A stretch of 21,559 bases of DNA, taken from the IMG/VR virus record IMGVR_UViG_3300022200_001499, positions 1-21,559 of that record. One strand, 5' to 3'. Source of the stretch: a virus. The position numbers were made by a program, and so were the translations under genes. The notes beneath the pieces were generated by a model. That model searched no databases. It saw nothing but the letters and a program-made list of their open reading frames with translations, and had not been told where the DNA came from. Shown in pieces: positions 8,074-14,320 of the stretch (positions within the stretch are counted from its first letter, which is position 1; every line of letters begins with the position of its first letter).

Positions 8074-8531
8074 GTTCAAAGATAAACGCAATATCAACTG
8101 GAGTTGGCGGGCTTGCTACAAGTGCTGACGCTAGTGGGATATTAGAGATACAAACAAATGACACAACAGCTATTACGGTTGATGGCAGTCAGGTAGTCAG
8201 CTTTGATAATAACTTTGGAACTGTTGCTGGATTGCCATCATTTCAATGTCGTGCTTGGGTAAACTTTAACGGTACAGGTACAGTAGCTATTCGTGGTAGT
8301 GGTAATGTGACAAGTATTACTGATAACGGTACAGGAAATTATACGGTTAACTTTGCCACGGCGATGCCAGATGCAAATTATTCCATTGCAGGAAGTGCGT
8401 TAGGTGATATTCCACAGTTAATCATGTCGCCTTACATAACAGTCTCTACTACTCAATGCCGAGTCATTATTAGCAACACTACTCAGGTTGCGGACAATGC
8501 AATGGTAAGTGTCTCCGTCTTCAGCAACTAA
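8070..8531 (+). CDS. Tail fibre tip-like protein, paralogue 1
   Basis: The start is taken at ATG 8070, overlapping the previous stop as ATGA, giving 153 residues. The N-terminal half (SSKINAISTGVGGLATSADA, then ILEIQTNDTTAITVDGSQ) is a fibre-type region often joined to chaperone or tip domains. The C-terminal half carries 'CRAWVNFNGTGTVAI...SITDNGTGNYTVNF', a beta-rich module common in distal tail proteins. The same module occurs in the protein at 9338-9751, with different flanking residues after it. The last about 40 residues diverge between the two, as expected for surface-contacting tips. Function as a receptor-binding or fibre-tip subunit is inferred. Confidence 0.8.
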   Translation: MSSKINAISTGVGGLATSADASGILEIQTNDTTAITVDGSQVVSFDNNFGTVAGLPSFQCRAWVNFNGTGTVAIRGSGNVTSITDNGTGNYTVNFATAMPDANYSIAGSALGDIPQLIMSPYITVSTTQCRVIISNTTQVADNAMVSVSVFSN

Positions 8532-8549
8532 TTTTTTAAGGAGTCTAAC

Positions 8550-8738
8550 ATGGACAACAAACGTGTGATTTACAAAACTGATGACAATGGGGTCGCTGTC
8601 ATCGTTCCTGCACCCGGCGCTACACAAGAGCAGGTGCTAAAGGCTGTACCAGCAGGTAAGCCCTACAAGATTGTAGATGTCGCAGATATTCCTGAAGACA
8701 GAACATTCCGTAACGCATGGGAATATATTAATGCTTGA
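8550..8738 (+). CDS. Fibre companion protein, N-terminal half (split by HNH gene?)
   Basis: This 62-residue protein (start supported by AAGGAG) begins MDNKRVIYKTDDNGVAVIVP and ends 'IPEDRTFRNAWEYINA'. From memory, phage proteins with 'DRTFRNAW' normally continue directly into a segment like '(V/I)T(V/I)(N/D)LDKAKEI...R..R...L..LDV'. That is exactly how the separate protein at 9111-9338 begins. The two lie in the same reading phase (both starts are at multiples of three) with an HNH gene between them. So this is probably the front part of a former single gene of about 135 codons. Whether the half is functional is unknown. Confidence 0.75.
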   Translation: MDNKRVIYKTDDNGVAVIVPAPGATQEQVLKAVPAGKPYKIVDVADIPEDRTFRNAWEYINA

Positions 8739-9111
8739 TAGATTTTTGAGCAAAACAATACCAGAGCCAAATTCTGGTTGCCTATTATGGACTGCTCATG
8801 TTAGCAGAGATGGATATGGAAGATTTGGAATTGGTAGAGTTCCACATGAAGCTCATAGAGTATCCTACAAATTATTTAAAGGTGAAATACCAAAAGGATT
8901 GTGTGTAGACCATATATGCAAAGTTAGAAGTTGTGTTAATCCAAACCATTTAAGATTACTTACAAGAGAAGATAATTCAAGATTGCAAGATAATTTTAAT
9001 GCAAAGAAAACGCACTGCAAATGTGGCAATGAATATACATTAAGAAACAACAAGCGAATTTGCAAGCCATGCCAAGCATCGGCTTCTAAAAAATATAGGG
9101 AGAAATTATAA
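8731..9111 (+). CDS. HNH homing-type endonuclease
   Basis: ATG 8731 was chosen because it overlaps the upstream stop and gives the N-terminus usual for this family (MLDRFLSKTIPEPNSGCLLW). The 126-residue protein has the HNH_3-type core: GCLLWTAHVSRDGYGRFGIG, then AHRVSYKLFKGEIPKGLCVDHICKV with Asp60-His61, then 'SCVNPNHLRLLT' with Asn72-His73. A C-terminal zinc ribbon follows (Cys96, Cys98, Cys111, Cys114). Such enzymes nick or cut intronless alleles and spread between phages. It lies between two small frames that look like one broken gene. TAATG occurs at both edges (8729-8733 and 9109-9113). I see no clear group I intron around it, so it is probably free-standing. Confidence 0.9.
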   Translation: MLDRFLSKTIPEPNSGCLLWTAHVSRDGYGRFGIGRVPHEAHRVSYKLFKGEIPKGLCVDHICKVRSCVNPNHLRLLTREDNSRLQDNFNAKKTHCKCGNEYTLRNNKRICKPCQASASKKYREKL

Positions 9112-9338
9112 TGATTACTATCAACTTAGACAAAGCTAAGAAGATTACACATGAAGCTCGTAGAGCTAAACGTGCTGAAGAGTTTGCCCCATTAGATGTG
9201 AAGGCTACTATTCCTAGTGAAGCCACTGCTGCTGAAGAAGCACGTCAGGCTGTCCGTGATAAGTATGCTGCCATTCAATCTAACATTGACAACGCACAAG
9301 GTGTTGATGAGCTTAAATTTGTATTGGAGAACATGTAA
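9111..9338 (+). CDS. Fibre companion protein, C-terminal half (split by HNH gene?)
   Basis: This 75-residue protein, MITINLDKAKKITHEARRAK onward, is a charged all-helical sequence with 'PLDVKAT' and a late 'QSNIDNAQGVDELKFVLEN'. In similar phage proteins these elements form the C-terminal part of a fibre-associated or fibre-assembly protein, following a 'DRTFRNAW' segment. Here that segment ends the separate gene at 8550-8738. It has its own ribosome site (GGGAGA about eight bases before ATG), so it can still be translated. Its start overlaps the HNH stop by one base and its stop overlaps the start of the next gene. Function is unknown beyond the fibre context. Confidence 0.75.
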   Translation: MITINLDKAKKITHEARRAKRAEEFAPLDVKATIPSEATAAEEARQAVRDKYAAIQSNIDNAQGVDELKFVLENM

Positions 9339-9751
9339 TGGCTGACATCGTTCTAGCAGGAAATACAAGTGGAAGTGTAACAATTGCTGCACCTGATGTG
9401 GCTGGAACGACTACATTAACTTTACCAGCTTCTAGTGGAACTGTGCTTGATGATGCTAGTGTTGGTGTTTGTAGGGCTTGGGTGAATTTCAATGGAACTG
9501 GGACAGTTGCTATCATGGCTGCATTTAATGTTAGCTCTATTACAGATAACGGTACTGGTTTTTACACAGTAAACATTGCTACTGCATTGGCAGATTCTAA
9601 TTATTCAGTTGTAGGTACTAGCAATCAAGGTGGAGCGATATATATAGTGCGTACTGCAATAGCAACAAAAACAACAACGGCTTGCGATTTATCGCACAAC
9701 TCTACTACAGCTGCCGTAGACGGTATTATATCTGTAGCCATTTTCAGATAA
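9338..9751 (+). CDS. Tail fibre tip-like protein, paralogue 2
   Basis: The 137 residues start with ADIVLAGNTSGSVTIAAPDV and 'GTTTLTLPASSGTV', a fibre segment very common in phage distal tail proteins. Then comes the 'CRAWVNFNGTGTVAI...SITDNGTGFYTVNIATAL' module shared with the protein at 8070-8531. The N-terminal segments of the two are unrelated, so the shared module looks like an exchangeable cassette. The end (GIISVAIFR) matches the paralogue's VSVSVFSN in style. Start ATG overlaps the upstream stop by one base. The role as a fibre-tip subunit is inferred. Confidence 0.8.
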   Translation: MADIVLAGNTSGSVTIAAPDVAGTTTLTLPASSGTVLDDASVGVCRAWVNFNGTGTVAIMAAFNVSSITDNGTGFYTVNIATALADSNYSVVGTSNQGGAIYIVRTAIATKTTTACDLSHNSTTAAVDGIISVAIFR

Positions 9752-9759
9752 GGACAATT

Positions 9760-9996
9760 ATGGAATTCCAAGACATTGTAAACGTAATCATAGGCACTGT
9801 CCTTTCAGTTTTAGGTTGGTTTGCTAGGCAACTGTGGGATGCTGTGCAAGACTTAAAGAAAGACATGAAGCAATTAGAAATAGACTTACCGAGCCATTAT
9901 GTACGTAAAGAAGACTTAGAGGCTCGTTTTGATAAACTAGAAACTATGCTTAATCGTATTTATGATAAGCTAGAGAATAAAGTAGATAAAGTATGA
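9760..9996 (+). CDS. Small membrane protein with coiled coil, possible holin-like protein
   Basis: ATG 9760 was chosen, with AAGGA six bases upstream, giving 78 residues; an in-frame ATG further upstream would overlap the previous gene. Residues 6-26 (IVNVIIGTVLSVLGWFARQLW) are one membrane or amphipathic segment. Residues 30-78 are a charged coiled coil with 'LPSHYVRKEDLEARFDKLE', a motif I recall from many phage proteins encoded directly before endolysins. It overlaps the endolysin start by ATGA. It may be a holin-type or other lysis accessory protein, but a real holin candidate occurs at 10441, so the exact job is open. Confidence 0.75.
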   Translation: MEFQDIVNVIIGTVLSVLGWFARQLWDAVQDLKKDMKQLEIDLPSHYVRKEDLEARFDKLETMLNRIYDKLENKVDKV

Positions 9997-10427
9997 AACT
10001 ATCAGACCACTTTACGTTAGATGAAATGATAAGGTCAGATACAGCAGTACGTAAAAATATCGATAATACACCTACAGATGAAATTATGAGTAACTTAAAA
10101 GTTACTGCTGAGGGTATGGAAAAAGTTAGGGAAATCCTACAAGTACCTATTACAGTTACAAGTGGTTACCGAAGTCCAAAGCTCAATAAGTATATTGGAG
10201 GCTCAAAGACCTCAGCTCATATGCTGGGTTATGCCTGTGATTTTATAGCTCCTCGCTTTGGTAACCCTTTGTCTATTGTAACAAAATTAAAAGCAGTAGG
10301 TGTTAGTGTTGACCAATGTATTATGGAAGGTAACTGGGTGCATATTTCTTTTGACCCTCGTATGAGACAAAAGTATATGACAGCTACATTTACAAATGGT
10401 ATTGCAACGTATTCAGACTTTAAATAA
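9993..10427 (+). CDS. Endolysin, M15-family peptidase
   Basis: This 144-residue protein has the Peptidase_M15_3 signature. 'SGYRSPKLN' lies at residues 57-65, the zinc-binding 'SAHMLGYACDF' at 74-84 gives His76 and Asp83, and 'WVHISF' gives His117. These three are the expected zinc ligands of D-Ala-D-Ala carboxypeptidase or L-Ala-D-Glu type peptidoglycan peptidases. There is no signal peptide, so release needs a holin. T7 uses an amidase instead, encoded early. This phage has a peptidase in a late lysis module. The start overlaps the upstream gene (ATGA). Confidence 0.93.
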   Translation: MKLSDHFTLDEMIRSDTAVRKNIDNTPTDEIMSNLKVTAEGMEKVREILQVPITVTSGYRSPKLNKYIGGSKTSAHMLGYACDFIAPRFGNPLSIVTKLKAVGVSVDQCIMEGNWVHISFDPRMRQKYMTATFTNGIATYSDFK

Positions 10428-10440
10428 ATAGGAGAAATAT

Positions 10441-10608
10441 ATGTTAGATTTTATTTTAAATCGTGGTAGAGAAGCATCTACTTGGAGAGGCATCTTAGCC
10501 CTAATAACAGCTGCTGGTGTAGCAATCTCACCTGAGCAAACAGAAGCTATTGTAGCTTTAGGCTTAGCTGCTATTGGTGCTCTTGGTGTCTTTACAAAAG
10601 ATGCTTAA
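10441..10608 (+). CDS. Holin, two membrane segments (55 aa)
   Basis: This 55-residue gene has a strong ribosome site (GGAGA, five bases before ATG). The protein begins MLDFILNRGREASTWRG, then has a hydrophobic segment (ILALITAAGVAI, residues 18-29), a short turn with Pro31 and Glu32, and a second hydrophobic segment (AIVALGLAAIGALGVF, 36-51). Two short helices with a charged N-terminus fit a class II or pinholin-like holin, which makes membrane lesions and times lysis. It lies between endolysin and spanins. Its stop overlaps the start of the inner spanin gene. Confidence 0.85.
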   Translation: MLDFILNRGREASTWRGILALITAAGVAISPEQTEAIVALGLAAIGALGVFTKDA

Positions 10609-10789
10609 GCTTGTAGCTATACTCGATAAATTACTTTGGGCTATTCAGTCTTGGGTGATTTATCGAGACCACAAAAAATTACAGGAAGAACGCAATGAAC
10701 TTGAAAGTGCTCCTGCTGATTGGTTTAGTAATCACTTTAGTGGGCTGTCAGACGACAACAACAATGAAACCAACAAAACCGACTCTTAA
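10601..10789 (+). CDS. Probable inner-membrane spanin (Rz-like)
   Basis: ATG 10601 overlaps the holin stop by eight bases, giving 62 residues. An amphipathic N-terminal helix (LKLVAILDKLLWAIQSWVIY) can anchor in the inner membrane. It is followed by a charged helix (RDHKKLQEERNELES) and a hydrophilic tail with 'PADWFSNHFSG'. The protein is shorter than T7 gp18.5 (143), so the coiled coil spanning the periplasm would be short. The lipoprotein gene nested in a different frame at its 3' end is the classic Rz/Rz1 arrangement, which supports the call more than the sequence does. Confidence 0.65.
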   Translation: MLKLVAILDKLLWAIQSWVIYRDHKKLQEERNELESAPADWFSNHFSGLSDDNNNETNKTDS

Positions 10790-10889
10790 TGTTATAGAAA
10801 GAGACGATGGTGGTATATGCTTAACGCATGAAGACACAGTAAAACTAGGTAATTATATACTTAACCTTGAATCTTATAAAACAAAATAG
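10695..10889 (+). CDS. Probable outer-membrane spanin, lipoprotein (Rz1-like)
   Basis: This 64-residue protein starts MNLKVLLLIGLVITLVGCQT, a textbook lipoprotein signal peptide with lipobox LVGC and the lipidated Cys at residue 18. The mature part begins with Gln and a Thr-rich and Pro-containing stretch (TTTTMKPTKPT), typical of Rz1-type proteins, and ends with 'GGICLTHEDTVKLGNYILNLE'. The first half of the gene lies inside the Rz-like gene in another frame. Together they should fuse inner and outer membranes at the last lysis step, implying a Gram-negative host. GGAAGAACGC precedes ATG as ribosome site. Confidence 0.8.
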   Translation: MNLKVLLLIGLVITLVGCQTTTTMKPTKPTLNVIERDDGGICLTHEDTVKLGNYILNLESYKTK

Positions 10890-10897
10890 GAGTAATT

Positions 10898-11569
10898 ATG
10901 CCAGCACCAATGACTGCGCCAATTGCAGCTGGAGTAGTAACAGGGGGTCTTTCTATTTTAGGAGGTATCCTCGGTAATCAAGCTATTGCTAAACAAGCTA
11001 AAGCTCAATACACAGCTAACCAAATGTTTATCGAAAGAGATAGACGAGTAAGTAATCAACAAACACAATATTTAGGTAGAGATGTAAATACAGAACTTGG
11101 TATGTTATTAACCAATTTAGGTATTCAAGCAGCTCAAGCCCAAGGACAAGTTACAACAACACAAGCTGAACGAAATGTATATGGTAATTCAGCAAGAAGA
11201 CAACAAATCGCAGTTGACATGCAAAAAGCATTAGCAGCTGATAGTCTAGCTCAAGCAGCAGACGCTAAGATGACAGATGTACAAACACAATTTTCAAACA
11301 TTGCCTATCAAGCAGAAGCTAAGAATATTCAAAATGCTCAAGCTTACAACCAAGCAATGTCACAACAACAATCAACCTTTGATATTTTAAGCGGAGCAGC
11401 TATGTCAGGATTCTCAGCTTACTCTACAGGCTTAGGTATTGAAAGTGCTACTAATACTATTGCAATGCAAAAAGTTGCCTTAGATAAAACAACAGCAGAA
11501 ACAGCAAGCTTACTTGGGTCTACTAATCGTAATACATTTGGTACAACTAATTATTGGAAAGGGGTATAA
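10898..11569 (+). CDS. Internal virion protein (T7 gp14-like)
   Basis: This 223-residue protein (T7 gp14 is 196) is the first of three core proteins that leave the capsid and form the channel across the host envelope. Residues 9-30 are a hydrophobic Gly/Ala-rich helix (IAAGVVTGGLSILGGILGN), matching the N-terminal membrane helix known for gp14, which inserts in the outer membrane. The rest is Gln/Ala-rich helix with many Asn and Thr. A second Gly-containing hydrophobic segment (ILSGAAMSGFSAYSTGLG) follows near residue 165. GGAG lies before ATG. Its place ahead of the two larger core genes matches T7 order. Confidence 0.88.
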   Translation: MPAPMTAPIAAGVVTGGLSILGGILGNQAIAKQAKAQYTANQMFIERDRRVSNQQTQYLGRDVNTELGMLLTNLGIQAAQAQGQVTTTQAERNVYGNSARRQQIAVDMQKALAADSLAQAADAKMTDVQTQFSNIAYQAEAKNIQNAQAYNQAMSQQQSTFDILSGAAMSGFSAYSTGLGIESATNTIAMQKVALDKTTAETASLLGSTNRNTFGTTNYWKGV

Positions 11570-11574
11570 ATAGA

Positions 11575-14310
11575 ATGGCAGATTTATTTAACTACACACG
11601 TTCGCAATCTATGGTAACACCTCAGTCCCCTTTTGTACAAGCTACACCTGCTAAATCTTCTTTTAGTAATATTTCTAAACTAGTTGAGTTTGCTCAAAAA
11701 GCACAGCTCGCTACTTTATCACAGCAATCAACTGATTTAACAGCTCAGCAAAAAGCTGCTAATATTGAGAATGAAGCAGCTCTTGTAGATTCTTATTTAG
11801 TAAATGATAGTAAACAAGCAGTTATGTATCAGGACTATGTAGCATCATATAGAGATGCTGGAGCAGATTTAACCAAAAAACAAGCAGTAACAAATTCTTA
11901 TTTGACTGAATCAGAAGACCATTATTCATCTTTACCTTCTGTTGTACAAGCTAAGCTTATTACTGCTAAACAAGCAATGAACGCTAATGCTAATAATCAA
12001 TTTTTAAAAGATGAATTAGTATTTAAACAAGAAGATTTTTCAAATCAAGTATCATTAACAGTTCCTACTATACAGTTTCAAGATGCTGAAACTCAAAATG
12101 AAACATATAAGCAATTACAAGCAAAGGCAGAAGCTTTAAATATTTCAAAAAATGACTTTGGTAATTTTTATACAACAAGTAGAATTAATTTTGCTTTAGA
12201 CCAATTAAATGGTGATGATTTATCTTTAGATGCTAATAAAGCATACGTTGAGATGGCTAAATTAACTGAGTTACATGGCACATTAAAATCAATTAGCCCT
12301 TTTAGTACAGATGTATTAAGTAAATTTAAAGATAAAATACAATCTTTAAAAAATGCTGTTGATAGTGGAGTAGAAAGTACAATTAAAGACTCAATCAATA
12401 ATTTACAAAAAGACCGTTTTGACGAATATGTAGCACTAGGCGTAGCAAACAAAGCTATAAATAAAGAACAAGCAACTAGTTATGCTATTGATTATGGGCA
12501 ACAAGAAGCCAGTAGTGGTGTTGTAAACCAAAGAACTGCACTAGAAATTTATAATGCAACAGGAGGAGTTCCTTTTGTTGATAGTAACCTTGGTGTAGAC
12601 CCTAAAGTTCAAACTATTCTTAAACAAAAAGTTACTGATAGTATTGTTTCTAATTTATATAGTCCAAACCCTAATCTTGTTTCATTAAAAGCACAGGCTA
12701 CAACTAATCCTGAATTATACAAAAAAGAATGGTCAAGTGCCTTTAATAATTCAATGGTAAAACTAGTAGCTTTAGCAAGTGATGCTAAAACTAATCCTGA
12801 CGTGTTAAAACAAGCTATTATTGATATGGAAACAAAAACAAATGCTGCGTTTGGTAATATGTCAAAAGATGATAGAATAAAAATGTTTATGGTTAAGGGT
12901 ACAATTTTATCAAACCCTACTAATCTAGCAGAACGCATGAGAATATTAGAAACAGCTGGTGAGTTTACGGCTTTCCCTACTTCAAATAAAGATGTCAAAG
13001 CTTTGTTATTACAAATACCACTTGATTCTCATACTGAAGCTAATGCTCTTTATTCAGCTTTTGTAAAAAGTGGTCAATGGCAAAAAACGGAAGCTACAGA
13101 TGTTGTAAGAAAAATGTTTGTGTTTCAAAATGTTGAAGATAATCGTGGTGCTATTTCTCCTCAATTAATAGATAAATTATCAGAAGCAGGAATGACAGCA
13201 CCTAACTTACCTTCTTTTGAAAAAGCTTTGCTAAGTTCTTTTGATGATTCTGAAATGCAACAACAAAAAAAAGCTGAAGTTGACAAAGCGTTAGCAGGAA
13301 CAGAGCCAACTATATCGTACATTAATAACTCAATATATATTAAAAATAAAGATGGTGATACAGCTTCTATTGTTTTAAACCCTAACTCTTTAAAATCATT
13401 AGTAACTAATATTCAAGAAACAGGGCAACAAAAAGCAGCAAGAGGTGTAACACAAGCAGGTGCACAAATACAAGGTATTGTAAGTGAAGTAAGTAAATTT
13501 TCTAATACTGTGTATGAGTTTGGCAGGGAGTTTTTTACAAATGATACAATCTCTTTACGTGATAAACAAGCTGTTGTTAATATGCAAACAGAATATACTA
13601 AACAACAAGAAGCATTATATAACAAAAAACAATGGGAGTTTATTGATAAACAAGATAATACTTATGCTATGGAAGCAGCTAAGTTGGTACTTAATTATTT
13701 TAAAGGTGTTTCTCAATTAGGAATTACGTTATCTCCTAGTGCTCAAGCAAAAGTTGATAATGCTTTAAGTCAAGCAGGTAGATTTGTAGGTGAAATAGTT
13801 TTTGATACAATTAGCGGTGATGCATATGGCATGGGAAACCTTGATGTTGTAAGGCGAAATGAACAAGCATTAAACACTAAAGAAAGTCTGAAACAACCTT
13901 CGTTTAAAAACACAGCTACAACTTTACAACCTATTATTGCTCAAATTGAATCATCCAATCAACATATAGACCCTGCAACTGGTAAATTAATTGTTAATTC
14001 AAAAACAGGTGCGCTAGGAAAATATCAGCTTATGCCAGCAACTGCTAAACAGCCCGGCTATGGTGTAAAACCTTTGCAAAATAATACTGAGCAGGAACAC
14101 GCTCGTTTTTACACAGACTATATGTCAGCAATGCTAAAAACATTTAATGGTGATATTGATAAAGCTACCGCTGCTTATAATCATGGAGTAGGTAACGTAA
14201 AAAAGGCAATTAAAGCTAAAGGTAACAACTGGCTTTCTGTAATGCCTGACGAAACTAAAAAGTATGTTAAACAAGTAAGACAAGGACTTTTAAATAGCTC
14301 AAGTCAATAA
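11575..14310 (+). CDS. Internal virion protein (T7 gp15-like) with C-terminal lytic transglycosylase domain
   Basis: ATG 11575 (GGAAAGGGG upstream) is preferred over an earlier TTG at 11554, giving 911 residues (T7 gp15 is 747). The bulk is helical and Gln/Lys-rich, as for gp15, the periplasmic tube. Residues about 785-905 add an SLT-type transglycosylase domain: 'IIAQIESSNQHI' with catalytic Glu792, 'GALGKYQLMPATA' at 812-824, and 'AAYNHG' at 866-871. In T7 this activity, which opens the cell wall during DNA entry, is at the N-terminus of gp16. Here it is fused to gp15. The stop is ten bases before the gp16-like gene. Confidence 0.9.
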   Translation: MADLFNYTRSQSMVTPQSPFVQATPAKSSFSNISKLVEFAQKAQLATLSQQSTDLTAQQKAANIENEAALVDSYLVNDSKQAVMYQDYVASYRDAGADLTKKQAVTNSYLTESEDHYSSLPSVVQAKLITAKQAMNANANNQFLKDELVFKQEDFSNQVSLTVPTIQFQDAETQNETYKQLQAKAEALNISKNDFGNFYTTSRINFALDQLNGDDLSLDANKAYVEMAKLTELHGTLKSISPFSTDVLSKFKDKIQSLKNAVDSGVESTIKDSINNLQKDRFDEYVALGVANKAINKEQATSYAIDYGQQEASSGVVNQRTALEIYNATGGVPFVDSNLGVDPKVQTILKQKVTDSIVSNLYSPNPNLVSLKAQATTNPELYKKEWSSAFNNSMVKLVALASDAKTNPDVLKQAIIDMETKTNAAFGNMSKDDRIKMFMVKGTILSNPTNLAERMRILETAGEFTAFPTSNKDVKALLLQIPLDSHTEANALYSAFVKSGQWQKTEATDVVRKMFVFQNVEDNRGAISPQLIDKLSEAGMTAPNLPSFEKALLSSFDDSEMQQQKKAEVDKALAGTEPTISYINNSIYIKNKDGDTASIVLNPNSLKSLVTNIQETGQQKAARGVTQAGAQIQGIVSEVSKFSNTVYEFGREFFTNDTISLRDKQAVVNMQTEYTKQQEALYNKKQWEFIDKQDNTYAMEAAKLVLNYFKGVSQLGITLSPSAQAKVDNALSQAGRFVGEIVFDTISGDAYGMGNLDVVRRNEQALNTKESLKQPSFKNTATTLQPIIAQIESSNQHIDPATGKLIVNSKTGALGKYQLMPATAKQPGYGVKPLQNNTEQEHARFYTDYMSAMLKTFNGDIDKATAAYNHGVGNVKKAIKAKGNNWLSVMPDETKKYVKQVRQGLLNSSSQ

Positions 14311-14320
14311 AGGAAAATAA

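Noticed and set aside
8736-9110. Group I intron around the HNH gene
   Set aside because: The flanking spaces are only a few bases, leaving no room for an intron core. A free-standing nuclease fits better.
11554-11574. Earlier TTG start for the gp15-like protein
   Set aside because: It lies inside the upstream gene, while ATG 11575 has a GGAAAGGGG ribosome site.
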